From positions 1 through 36,788 of the forward strand of contig NZ_CDRZ01000024.1 of the NCBI RefSeq assembly GCF_000946815.1: a DNA stretch of 36,788 nucleotides, given 5' to 3'. Both the position numbers and the translations under genes were made by a program. Below the pieces are notes generated by a model that saw nothing but the letters and a program-made list of their open reading frames with translations, was not told the origin of the DNA and did not search any database. Origin of the DNA: Syntrophaceticus schinkii (GTDB lineage Bacteria > Bacillota > DSM-12270 > Thermacetogeniales > Thermacetogeniaceae). This document shows positions 1 through 8,699 of the stretch, one piece after another (position 1 is the stretch's first letter; each line of letters opens with the position of its first letter).

Positions 1-182
1 CATCTCGCACCATTTCGAAGCTCAATCCCTTCAACCTTGCGGCTTTCGGCCCGCTGTCTCGCCTGCCTACGCTTAAACATAGCTGTTACCAGCTATGCTC
101 CAAGGCTGGCTACGGGTGGTTGGCTAAACCTTGCCCGGTGGGATTCCCACCCACTAAGTGTCACGACCTAGCTTGGTCGCTC
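1..182 (-). mobile_element. Possible 5' end of a group II intron (partial, runs off the window)
   Basis: No protein is supported here, but the minus strand is dense in short hairpins: GAGCGACC with GGTCG, GTGGGA with TCCCAC, and CATAGCTG with CAGCTATG (perfect 8-bp arms, 4-nt loop). The minus-strand sequence opens with GAGCG close after the rnr stop, and GUGYG/GAGCG-type starts are usual for group II introns. The run of paired segments ending near GGTGCGAGATG resembles domain I upstream of intron reverse transcriptases, as far as I can recall such sequences. A maturase ORF would then lie before base 1. It could instead be another structured repeat. Confidence 0.45.
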
Positions 183-196
183 CCGTCCCCAGTGCA

Positions 197-2350
197 CTAC
201 GTCACTAACTCGAAATCGATCTCGCGGTCCTCGATGCTGGCCCGCACCAACTGGACCTTTACCTTGTCCCCTATCCGGTAAACCTTAGCGGTATGCTCAC
301 CTGTGAGGGTATAATTCTTTTCATCAAACAGATAGTAGTCATCAGCCATAGAAGAGACATGCACCAAACCCTCGATGCCGTTGGGCAGAGCCGCAAACAT
401 GCCGAAGTTGGTAATGCTCACGACAATTGCCGTAAAAACATCCCCCACGAAGCCTCTCATATACTCAACCTGTTTTAAATCCACTGTCTCCCGCTCCGCT
501 TCCTCGGCGATCAACTCTCTCTCTGAGGTCTGCTCAGCATAATGGGGCATTAACCCTTCCAGTTTTTTTTGTTGTTTTGGATGCATATTGCTGTGTGCCA
601 GTACACTCCAGAGCACGCGGTGTGTGATCAGATCCGAATAGCGGCGGATGGGTGCAGTAAAGTGAGTATAATACTGCACAGCCAAACCGAAATGCCCCAG
701 TGGTTTTGGGTCATAGCGGGCGTGTTGGAGAGAGCGCAGCATCACTGTATGTACAACCAACTGCTCCGGGCGCCCCTCTGCTTTGTGCAGGATCTCCTGG
801 AAGAAGCGCGGGTGTACACCCTTCCCTGTCGGAATATGAAAGCCAAAACCATGCAGGAATTCATTAAGTGCTTCCAATTTCTCAGTTTTTGGCTCCTCAT
901 GGACTCGATAGAGAAAAGGTACTTCTAGCTGTGAAAGATGACGTGCCACAGTTTCATTGGCGATCAGCATAAACTCCTCGATGATCTGTTCAGCAATGGT
1001 TCGCTCCAAAAGCAGAACATCAACCGGATGGCCCTCTTGATCTAATGTTACCTTGCTTTCAGGGAAATCAAAATCCAGAGCACCCCTTATCTTGCGCCTC
1101 CTGCGCAGCACCAGGCAGAGCTCTTGCATCTTCTGCAGGGTCAGGGTAAAGTCAGCATAGCGCTGGCAGAGTTCAGCATCATTGTCTTCCAGAATACGAC
1201 GCACACCTGTATAGGACATCCTTTCATTTACACGGATTACTGAGGGGCCCACATCATAGCGGACCACATTCCCTTCATTATTGATCTCCATAAAAACGGA
1301 GATAGCCAGGCGGTCCTCCCCTGCATTTAGACTGCAGATCCCATTAGACAACCTTGGCGGAAGCATGGGAATAACCCGGTCAACCAGGTAAACACTGGTG
1401 CCCCTTTCAAAGGCTTCTTTGTCCAATTCGCTGTTTTCTTTTACATAAAAAGAGACATCAGCGATATGAACTCCCAGGCGATAGGTACCATTGGAGAGGG
1501 TTTCCAGGGAAACAGCGTCATCCAGATCCCTGGCATCCTCACTGTCGATGGTGATCATCGGTAGATCCCTGAGATCCCAGCGCCCTTCCTGGTCTTCCGG
1601 AGGTACTGTTAGAGAGATCCCTGCGGCTTCTTTAAGCACCCGGCGAGGAAACTCCTCTGGAAGGCCGTATTTTTTAACAATGGAAAGGATATCCACTCCG
1701 GGGTCCCCTGCCGCTCCGAAGCGCTCAATGATCTTTCCTTCAGGGTTCCTACGCAGCCCAGGATAGGACGTAATCTCCACCACCACTTTATCACCGCTGC
1801 GGGCACCCTTGGCACGGGCGCGGGGCACGAAAATATCTGTCCCCAGCCTCTTTTCATCAGGTATGACAAAACCAAACTGCCGGTTTGTTTCATCAAAAAC
1901 CCCTACCACTGTGCTATTTGCCCTCTTTAAAACCCTTATTACTTCCCCTTCAGCCCGCTTCCCCTGCAGGCTGAAGCCCAGGGGCCTCACCACCACACGG
2001 TCATTGTGCATCGCCCCACCCATGTTTTCTCTGCTGATAAAGAAATCATCTCTTTCTACATCAGGGATGAAAAAGGCATAACCCTTAGGATGCCCCTGAA
2101 TGGTGCCCACAAAGAGGTTCATTTTCTCCGGGATGCCATATCTGTTCTTGCGTGTCCTAATCACCTGTCCCTGCATTTCCATCTCTTGTAATAGGGATTC
2201 CAGAATCCCAGGATCACACTTAAACTGAGCAGCTAATTCCGCAAGGTTCAAGGGTTTGCTGGCAGACTGTAAACAGGACAAAACTTGGTTCTCTTGAACG
2301 GCGTCCTTGACAACTGCCGCCTTTTTACGCTTTTTCTGTTTCTTATCCAT
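197..2350 (-). CDS. rnr: Ribonuclease R (3'-5' exoribonuclease)
   Basis: A 717-aa RNase II/R family exonuclease that degrades structured RNA from the 3' end and in bacteria works with SmpB/tmRNA on stalled mRNAs. Order of parts: lysine-rich N-terminus and winged helix (about 20-75), two cold-shock/OB domains (about 76-215), the RNB catalytic domain with the metal-binding acidic cluster DSEDARDLDDA at 269-279, the signature TAPIRRYSDLITHR further on, and a C-terminal S1 domain (about 632-715). The ATG follows GAGGTAAG at good spacing. The reading frame is intact. The protein ends right after the S1 domain (IDFELVT), without the basic tail many homologues carry; the possible intron begins 14 bases after the stop. 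secG is upstream; smpB and ssrA, if present, lie before base 1. Confidence 0.96.
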   Translation of the reverse strand: MDKKQKKRKKAAVVKDAVQENQVLSCLQSASKPLNLAELAAQFKCDPGILESLLQEMEMQGQVIRTRKNRYGIPEKMNLFVGTIQGHPKGYAFFIPDVERDDFFISRENMGGAMHNDRVVVRPLGFSLQGKRAEGEVIRVLKRANSTVVGVFDETNRQFGFVIPDEKRLGTDIFVPRARAKGARSGDKVVVEITSYPGLRRNPEGKIIERFGAAGDPGVDILSIVKKYGLPEEFPRRVLKEAAGISLTVPPEDQEGRWDLRDLPMITIDSEDARDLDDAVSLETLSNGTYRLGVHIADVSFYVKENSELDKEAFERGTSVYLVDRVIPMLPPRLSNGICSLNAGEDRLAISVFMEINNEGNVVRYDVGPSVIRVNERMSYTGVRRILEDNDAELCQRYADFTLTLQKMQELCLVLRRRRKIRGALDFDFPESKVTLDQEGHPVDVLLLERTIAEQIIEEFMLIANETVARHLSQLEVPFLYRVHEEPKTEKLEALNEFLHGFGFHIPTGKGVHPRFFQEILHKAEGRPEQLVVHTVMLRSLQHARYDPKPLGHFGLAVQYYTHFTAPIRRYSDLITHRVLWSVLAHSNMHPKQQKKLEGLMPHYAEQTSERELIAEEAERETVDLKQVEYMRGFVGDVFTAIVVSITNFGMFAALPNGIEGLVHVSSMADDYYLFDEKNYTLTGEHTAKVYRIGDKVKVQLVRASIEDREIDFELVT

Positions 2351-2756
2351 TTTCTTACCTCACTCTTTTATATAATCAATTCTAATATGCCCCGATACCA
2401 AAAACAACCACACTTTTTAACGAAAAGATCGCAGTTCTCCATTATAATTGTTTGCCTTGCCATTTTCAGTTGCCACCTACCCGAAAAACAGAAGTCTGAG
2501 GCCGGATGTCGGAAGTCGGAAATCCGGTTCTGTAACATGACCTGACTTCAGCCTTTGCTTTTATTATCCGCCTGTGGCTCCAAGGTGGCGCGGGTGTTCA
2601 CCAGGTATAATAAAACCGGAACTGATGCATCACATTAAGATACTGTGTCTGGCAAAGTTCACACAGGTTGCTAGCCGTGGAGCATGTGGTGCCTAAAATC
2701 AAAAGTTAAATAAGTGGATAATCTGGTTGCGAAGCATCGTTACAATTGCAAAAAGA
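2351..2756. other. Intergenic stretch with decayed dispersed repeats
   Basis: About 400 bases between rnr and secG with no credible gene. Positions 2497-2520 match a repeat also found at 8698-8713 and 31852-31870 (core GAGGTCGGATGTCGG). Positions 2533-2560 (TGACTTCAGCCTTTGCTTTT) match a segment near 31907-31930, and the two blocks are in the same order at both places, so this is a decayed copy of the same composite repeat. Confidence 0.5.
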
Positions 2757-2791
2757 AAAAACCCCTTGTTCATCTAGGAACCGGGGTTTTT
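2757..2791 (-). terminator. Rho-independent terminator of secG
   Basis: AAAAACCCC pairs with GGGGTTTTT, with a further GTTC/GAAC pairing inside. On the minus strand the hairpin runs into a T tract, 14 bases after the secG stop. The A and T flanks make it potentially bidirectional. Confidence 0.85.
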
Positions 2792-2804
2792 GTGTTTGGC
2801 ATAT

Positions 2805-3032
2805 TTACTCGATTATCGCAATCAGTAGAGTAATTATGAAAAACGCTGCAGCCAGACCCATAGAAATCTTATTGAGAAACTCATCAAGCCCTTTCTTTTT
2901 CCCCAAAATTGACTGAGCTCCACCGGCGATAGCCCCGGACAGTCCGGAGGCCCTTCCTGACTGCATCAGGATCGATGTAATAAGTCCAAGGCACACCAGC
3001 ACCTCAAGAACAATCAAAATCGTCTTAAACAA
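2805..3032 (-). CDS. secG: Preprotein translocase subunit SecG
   Basis: A 75-aa small membrane subunit of the SecYEG protein-export channel. It has two hydrophobic segments: TILIVLEVLVCLGLITSILM near the N-terminus and GLAAAFFIITLLIAII at the C-terminus. Between them is the family's glycine-rich cytosolic loop (GRASGLSGAIAGGAQSILG). I chose a TTG start at 3030-3032 because GGGGAG lies 8 bases upstream and the family begins at this FKTILIVLEV segment; an upstream in-frame ATG at 3080 would add 16 unlikely residues. It has its own promoter and terminator, so it is probably transcribed alone. Confidence 0.93.
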   Translation of the reverse strand: MFKTILIVLEVLVCLGLITSILMQSGRASGLSGAIAGGAQSILGKKKGLDEFLNKISMGLAAAFFIITLLIAIIE

Positions 3033-3082
3033 ACCGCAGTCTCCCCTTTTACTGGGTCTTCTTTGACCCCAAAGATACATCT

Positions 3083-3112
3083 ATTGTAGCACTAGCAGGA
3101 ACAAGTTGTAAA
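3083..3112 (-). promoter_or_regulatory. Sigma-A-type promoter of secG
   Basis: On the minus strand a TTTACA -35 box (3107-3112) is followed after 18 bases by a TACAAT -10 box (3083-3088), each one mismatch from consensus, about 50 bases upstream of the TTG start. Confidence 0.65.
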
Positions 3113-3163
3113 GGGGATGGTAAAGCAACATCACTATACCTGCATTGTCGGACCGCGTCACGG

Positions 3164-5090
3164 TCAACTGGAGTACTTTCGCCTCTTAAATTTCCAGACA
3201 AACAGTAAGCCAAGCAGAATACACATTGTACTGACAGCAACAAAAGCTATCCGCGCAGGCGTTATTCTGTTTATAATACCTTTTCTTTTGTCGGGGGCAT
3301 CTTTATTCCCTTCAAAACCTTCCCTTCGGGCGCCCTGCATACCTGCGGGCATGTTCTTCATTCTATCGATCATATTCTCGTCCAAGCCCAATTCTTTGAG
3401 CTGAGATATCTGTTCATCTGACAATTCGCCGCCTGCGGCATTTTGCATGATCTCTCTGACCTTCGTCATCGTTTCCTGGTCCAGCATATTTCCTTGAGGC
3501 ATATCATCAGGTCCTTGACCCTTACCAGCAGAATCTTCACCAAAGACTGCACCTCCACCAGGATCAAAATTTTTATCTGGTTTTCTAGCCCCGGGGAAAC
3601 CTCCGGGTTCACCGCCAGGCAGAGGGGCTCTACTATGATCAGCCGTATCCTCTTGCCCAGGAACATGCACATCAAGCTCAACGGCATCACCTTGATTACG
3701 AGGATTCCCTGGCATGCCCCCTCCTTTTCCCCTCAGACCTCCCATTCCACCCAGCGCGCTTAAATCAATACCGCTGGCATCAATGTTGTTGGTCGTATTA
3801 CTGCTCTGCTCTGCTGAAGTAGCCGGTTGTTCCCTGGATAATTGGGCACTGATACTCTGGGCACGCAGCTCAGCAAATTTCACCAAAACAGGAAGCGACT
3901 TTTCATATTCCTCATAGGTGTAGAAAGCTGTGGCATCATTTTGAACTGAGCTGTTAATTAGTCTGTCAAGCTGTTGTACCTTAGCTTCGAAAGTGCCGCT
4001 GCTGATATAGCTTTTTACCAGTTCATCTAAATATTTATGATACAACTCCTTGTATTCCGGCACTTCAAGCAGTTTGGCAATCAGAGGCCGGTCGCTCAAG
4101 TTCGTGTTGACCGGTGTATCTATGGGGTGGTTCACAGCTTGCTCAGCATCAGTGATCTGATGCCCGGCAAATGCCAGGTTAAAGTCCCAGGGCAAAATGG
4201 TGCACACCCCGTTTTCTTCATATAAGTAATAGTTGTGTTTCATGCTTCCGGTGTAGCTGTCGAAATTGACCAGAAATGTATTGACCGCAAAATAGCGCAG
4301 TATGGAATCAACATCCAAATGCTTTTCCAGATCAGTTCCATTATTCAGGTGCTCGATCATAGTAATGATCTTGTTAAAATCGCTATCAGTAACATCGTAG
4401 ACAGCCATCTTTCTTATGCCTGCGTAGCTGCCGGCACTTTCCCCTGCCCATTTAAGATCAGCTCCGGCACCCTCCGGGCGATAAAGGTGTCCATTCAAGC
4501 TGCCGTAATTTCGCTGTACAAAGCTCTCCTCCATCGCCTCAACCGCCAGGTATAATCCCCACGGTTTGCCATTCACTTTGATATTGGTAAAAGCATACTC
4601 AGGTGTAACAACCCCCATGGACGCAAACATGTCATAGGCCAGGTACTCCTTCATATAAGTTTTGTCCATGATTATGTTATTTAAGGACAACTTATTTAAG
4701 CCGAAACAGGTTTGCCCTTCGATATAGGCGTCAAACTTGACCTTGAAGCTGAAGCGATCACTGTTATCATCCTGCGCAACCGTTCTCAAACTGGAATTCC
4801 CTTTAGGCCTGATCCCCACATTTTTGAAAATCATACCGTTAATGGTTATATCACAACATCGATACTCTTCCTGTGCGGCATTTTCTATGATCCAATCAAA
4901 ATCCTCTTGTTTGATGTCAATATTGATCTCTGTTATTTGATCCTTATTGAAAATCTTACTGGTATATTCAGGTTCCGCTGTGACAGTACTGCCTGGTTTC
5001 GAACTGTAAAACATCAAAAAAACCCGTCCCCAGAACAGCGGCTATCATCAATAAAACTATAAGGACATTCAGGTATTTATTCTCGATCAT
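3164..5090 (-). CDS. CotH-family kinase-fold surface protein (frameshifted near N-terminus)
   Basis: The body (617 aa, 3164-5017) is a CotH protein. CotH proteins have an atypical kinase fold, and the B. subtilis member phosphorylates spore-coat proteins. Visible motifs, numbered in the body: GIRPKGNSS (68-76) as the glycine-rich loop region, FSFKVKFD, a catalytic-loop-like NFDSYTGSMKHNYYLY (D253, N262) and a metal-binding PWDFNLAF (D278). A Gly/Pro/Asp-rich linker (about 415-575) leads to a C-terminal membrane helix (about 586-608) and a basic tail. The body frame starts at TTG in a T run without a ribosome binding site. In the next frame an ATG at 5088-5090, with GGAG 6 bases upstream, encodes a signal/anchor helix (NVLIVLLMIAAVLG). 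Removing one T from the seven at 5016-5022 joins the two. Last gene of the VTC-DUF4956-CotH operon, 14 bases after DUF4956. Confidence 0.88.
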
Positions 5091-5104
5091 CCTTTTCTCC
5101 AACA

Positions 5105-5797
5105 TCAAGACATATACTCGCCATTGTAGCTTACCAGCACAGCATGATTTACGCCGACAATACAGCTGATCTCGTTTATAAATTTAGTAGACATATCTTT
5201 GAGCCTGATTTCAAGTGTCAATTCCACCCCATCTGCTGCAGAAACCGTCTTTGATTTCACCACATGTTTTTTGACCTTCTTGCTTACATAGTCCATAGCA
5301 GCCTTTTCACTGTCATCACCTGTACATTTTAAGACCAGTATATAAGGGTTATCTGAACTCTTTTGGTTAATAAACACAACCAAAATTATGCCAATGAACA
5401 AGGAGCCAAATACAGCCAGGGGGATTAGTCCTGCACCCAGTACGATACCGATGCTGATCGCCCAGAATAAGAATGCAATATCGAGCGGCTCTTTGATGGC
5501 GGAACGAAATCTTACGATCGATAATGCGCCGACCATACCCAGAGAGAGAATAACATTGGAGCTGATCGCCATAATGATCACAGTTGTGATCAGAGTCATG
5601 GACAGCAGGGAAACGCCAAAACTGGCGGAATACATCACACCCTTAAAGGTTTTTTTGTAAACCATAAAGATAAACAACCCTAATACAAAAGCCAGCCCAA
5701 GGGCGATAGCCATATCCAACGCCGAAAAGGATGTTACCTGATCCAAAAAATTGGATTTAAAGATGTCGTTAAAATTAAACTGGTTTGCTGGATTCAC
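5105..5797 (-). CDS. DUF4956 family membrane protein
   Basis: A 230-aa protein whose N-terminal two thirds form about four membrane helices (about 28-48, 55-80, 84-100, 108-145). The family's conserved stretch GMVGALSIVRFRSAIKEPLD lies between the second and third, and a soluble ferredoxin-like C-terminal domain (about 150-230) follows. Biochemical role unknown. DUF4956 genes commonly sit beside VTC-domain and CotH genes, as here. The start is GTG at 5795-5797 with GGAGG 8 bases upstream; the ATG one base away is out of frame and stops at once. It begins 26 bases after the VTC gene and ends 14 bases before cotH, so the three form one operon. Frame intact. Confidence 0.9.
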   Translation of the reverse strand: MNPANQFNFNDIFKSNFLDQVTSFSALDMAIALGLAFVLGLFIFMVYKKTFKGVMYSASFGVSLLSMTLITTVIIMAISSNVILSLGMVGALSIVRFRSAIKEPLDIAFLFWAISIGIVLGAGLIPLAVFGSLFIGIILVVFINQKSSDNPYILVLKCTGDDSEKAAMDYVSKKVKKHVVKSKTVSAADGVELTLEIRLKDMSTKFINEISCIVGVNHAVLVSYNGEYMS

Positions 5798-5823
5798 ATT
5801 AATTACCTCCGTTTATTAACTTT

Positions 5824-6511
5824 TTAGCCGTACATCCGGCAGGCGGCATACTTGGAATACGAAGAACTGCGGCGCTGATTGGTTTGAATGATATCTCTGA
5901 TCAACTCAGGCAAAAACTCATCAAACTTTACCTCTAAAATAACCTGACCCTTTTGGGTAATATCAACAGTAGGCAACTCCGGATCCAGGAAATTATTGGA
6001 GAAAAGGCCGCTTCGCACATTGCTGTCTATTGTAATTCTCACATTACCCGGTTGATAGATATAGGCTTCTCGAGAATAATCGACAACTGTTTTGGGGCAC
6101 AAGAGCTGAGACTTAATCCGCGCATAGAGTTCTTGCAGTAACAGATCACCTGAAAAAAATAGCCAGTCAAAATCATTGTGCAGCAGTCTTACGCATTGTT
6201 CTTTGGTAACCTGAGTTTTTACTTTGGAACCCAATCCGTTTATTTTGCTTTTCTTTTCCAGTCTTATCAAGGACAGCTCGTTATTATAAAAACGCAGGCG
6301 AAATTTTTTCGCGCTTGCTGATCCCGTTAATTTTTTTCATTAGTTGCTGGTTATCAGGGGTGTCAAAATATAAACTTCGCACCTGATAGGTCCCATCACT
6401 TCCGGCATGGCTGTCTATGCGGGCTATCTGTTTCAGTCTGCTGCGCAAGGTTAAATAATCAGCGGTATTGATCAAGTATTTGACCTCGTGCCTTAATTTT
6501 GGCTGACCGAT
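5824..6511 (-). CDS. VTC-domain (polyphosphate polymerase-like) protein, frameshifted
   Basis: A triphosphate-tunnel-fold protein of the VTC family, which in yeast Vtc4 makes polyphosphate from ATP. With one extra base removed it is 228 aa. Tunnel residues appear in order: RHEVKYLI at the start, SLYFDTPDN, KFRLRFY (paired basic residues), LEKKSK, VDYSREAY, VRITIDSNV, ILEVKFD (metal-binding Glu plus Lys) and SKYAACR at the end. The N-terminal piece (frame stopping at 6284) and the rest (stop 5824) are in different frames; dropping one T from the six at 6304-6309 restores REKFRLRFY. No ATG/GTG/TTG lies in frame upstream of RHEVKYLI. A perfect GGAGGT sits 7 bases before an ATC codon at 6509-6511, which I take as the start (rare AUC start or a base error). 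First gene of the operon. Activity is inferred from the family. Confidence 0.82.
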
Positions 6512-6539
6512 AGGGATTACCTCCTAACCTGATGCTATA

Positions 6540-6600
6540 TCTATGATAAAATACATCCCTTAAATGAATCTTAAATTTAAAGATATTATTAAGGTTGGCA
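6540..6600 (-). promoter_or_regulatory. Probable operator/promoter region of the VTC operon (11-bp direct repeat)
   Basis: CTTAAAT occurs at 6559-6565 and again at 6570-6576, exactly 11 bases apart (ATTTAAG twice on the operon's strand). Two half-sites one helical turn apart are typical of OmpR/PhoB-family regulators, and such a regulator is encoded divergently about 200 bases away. AT-rich sequence with a possible TATCAT -10 (6541-6546) follows toward the VTC gene. Confidence 0.45.
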
Positions 6601-6780
6601 TGGTAAGATGAGAGATGAGGGTAGCGGTTGCGGCAGTGTGGCAACAAGGATGTCAGTGTAGTTTCAATATAGCAACCGGATTATACTCTATTTACCACGA
6701 TGGCCAGTGAACACTTCGTTTGCTATGTGTTGGTGTAAAAAGATCAGTGTAGTGAAGAGCAACAAAGGAGAGGGATTAAG

Positions 6781-7453
6781 ATGAGACTGCTGCTCGTCGA
6801 AGATGAAAGACAGCTTTCTGAAGCCCTGACTGAGCTTCTTATTAAGAATAAATACTGCATCGATGCTGTTTACGATGGAGAAACCGGTCTCGACTATGCT
6901 TTGACGGGAAGGTATGATGTGATCGTGTTAGACATCATGCTGCCCAAGCTGAATGGACTAGACATGCTACAGCAGTTACGTGCCAATGGCATTTCAACAC
7001 CGACGATCTTGCTAACCGCAAAAGGTGATGTAAAAGACAGGGTAACAGGTCTCGACTGTGGAGCAGATGATTATCTAGCAAAGCCATTTGCCGCGGAAGA
7101 ATTATTGGCCAGAATCAGAGCTCTCTGCCGGCGTAAAGGGGAAATGATCATCGATGATACCTTGAATTTTGCAGATTTCCACCTTAATCTATCCTCATAT
7201 GAACTGGAAGGGAAAAACGGCAGTGTGCGGCTTACTTTGAAGGAATTTGAGATATTAAGGCATTTTATGTACAAGCCCAATTGTGTGGTAACCAAAGACG
7301 AGCTGATCGAAAAGGTCTGGGGGTTTGGATTCTGAGGCTGATTACAACAACATTGAGGTATATATCTCATTTTTACGCAAAAAGATGATGCACACCGGTT
7401 CAAATGCAGCTATAACAACATTGCGGGGTATAGGCTACAAGCTGGAGGAATAA
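6781..7453 (+). CDS. OmpR/PhoB-family response regulator (frameshifted near C-terminus)
   Basis: Receiver domain (1-115) with acidic pocket E7/D8, phosphoacceptor D51 in VIVLDIMLP and K101 in LAKPFA, then a winged-helix DNA-binding domain (about 125-223). The open frame stops at 7335 after VWGFGF. Dropping one base near 7325-7329 gives VWGFDSEADYNNIEVYISFL, the standard wing region, and continues to RGIGYKLEE and a stop at 7451-7453 (223 aa). The ATG has GGAGAGGG upstream. It is followed after 3 bases by the histidine kinase. It is divergent from the VTC operon and probably controls it through the 11-bp repeat in between. Confidence 0.88.
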
Positions 7454-7456
7454 ACG

Positions 7457-8699
7457 GTGTTTGATAAGCTTAAGAAGAAGTTTATAATCATCAATATGTC
7501 GCTGCTGACGATCGTTTTTATAGCTATTTTTTCTGTTATCTACATGTTAACAGCGATTACCGGGGAACGCCAAACTGAGCATGCACTCAATACTATCATG
7601 TTCGCACCGCCCCGCCCCACTCCTGATAACCCTGCCGCTGCAACCAGCATGATAGCTGAGCTGGACATAAATGACAATACTGTTCGGGCATTTTCATTTA
7701 TGAATATCAGTCAGACATATATCAACAAGGCTATTGAAAAGGCTGTTCAAACCGAATCCTTATCAGGAAAAATCAGAATTGAAGATAATCATTATGCCTT
7801 TCTGAAACAAAAAACCCCCTTCGGAACAAAGATTGTATTTGTTGATCGAACTCCACAACACCGAACGCTGATCAATCTGCTGCTGATCTTTTTCCTGGTG
7901 GGCGGAATCAGTCTGGTGCTTCTCTTCTTAATCAGCCTTTATTTTGCCAACAAATCGATCCACCCCATCAAAGAGGTGTTTGAAAAACAAAAGCAGTTTA
8001 TTGCTGATGCATCACATGAGCTTAGAACCCCGCTGACCGTAATAAAAACGAATTTGGCGTTAATAACTGCAAACAGCCAAGAAACCGTCAAAAGTCAGGC
8101 TAAATGGATAGAGTATATCTGCTCTCAAACCGACAGGATGTCCAACCTGGTCGATGAGCTGTTGGTCACAGCCAAATTGGATTATATGGAAACCAGGCCG
8201 TGTTTCTCTCGTTTTGATTTGAGTAAAACATTAACAGGCACACTTTTATCCTTTGATGCAGTGTTTTTCGAAAACAACATCAACCTGAACACCCAAATCC
8301 AAGCGGATCTTTTCCTGATAGGGGAGCAGATGAGCATTAAAAAAAGTGATCACCATCTTAATAGATAACGCCATCAAAAACACACCGCAAGATGGAAGTA
8401 TTTCAGTGCAGCTACAAGGTGATAAAAACAAAATTGAATTGCGGGTTACCAATACAGGCCGGGGAATACCTGCCGAACATCTAGAAAAAGTATTTGAGCG
8501 GTTTTATCGTGTGGAGACATCCCGAGCCAGAGAAAACGGCGGGTATGGTTTAGGATTGGCTATCGCTAAATCGATCGTGGAACAACACAAGGGAAAAATA
8601 TATGCCAGAAGCAATCCCGGGGTGGATACAACTTTTATTGTGGAATTACTGGTCCAGCCAAAAGCAGTGCTGGCATTAAAGCAAGCCTGGCAGAAGTAG
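7457..8699 (+). CDS. Sensor histidine kinase (frameshifted)
   Basis: A membrane HisKA/HATPase kinase, 413 aa once repaired. TM1 is at about 9-33, a roughly 105-residue extracytoplasmic sensor follows, and TM2 is at about 139-163. The phosphoacceptor is H187 in FIADASHELRTPLTVIK, then an N box (ILIDNAIKNT), G1 (VTNTGRGIP), F box (VFERFYR) and G2 (GYGLGLAIAKSIVEQHKGKI). The break is at seven A's (8339-8345); six A's give SIKKVITILIDNAIK. Start is GTG at 7457 with GGAGG 8 bases upstream, nearly coupled to the response regulator. The last residues (ALKQAWQK) are encoded by a segment matching a dispersed repeat also at 23690 and 31198, so the 3' end may have been replaced by repeat sequence. The ligand is not evident. 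Confidence 0.88.

Noticed and set aside
1-196. tmRNA (ssrA) or a tRNA downstream of rnr
   Set aside because: No tRNA-like acceptor/T-arm with GGTTCRA was found and the hairpins do not fit a tmRNA end; a group II intron 5' domain fits better.
2580-2610. AAGGTGGCGCGGGT resembles the T-box antiterminator motif
   Set aside because: The full GGTGGNACCGCG sequence is not present, there is no specifier stem, and no aminoacyl-tRNA synthetase or amino-acid gene lies downstream on that strand.
6682-6687. TATACT as the -10 of the response regulator promoter
   Set aside because: No acceptable -35 lies 16-18 bases upstream; the evidence is too weak to call.
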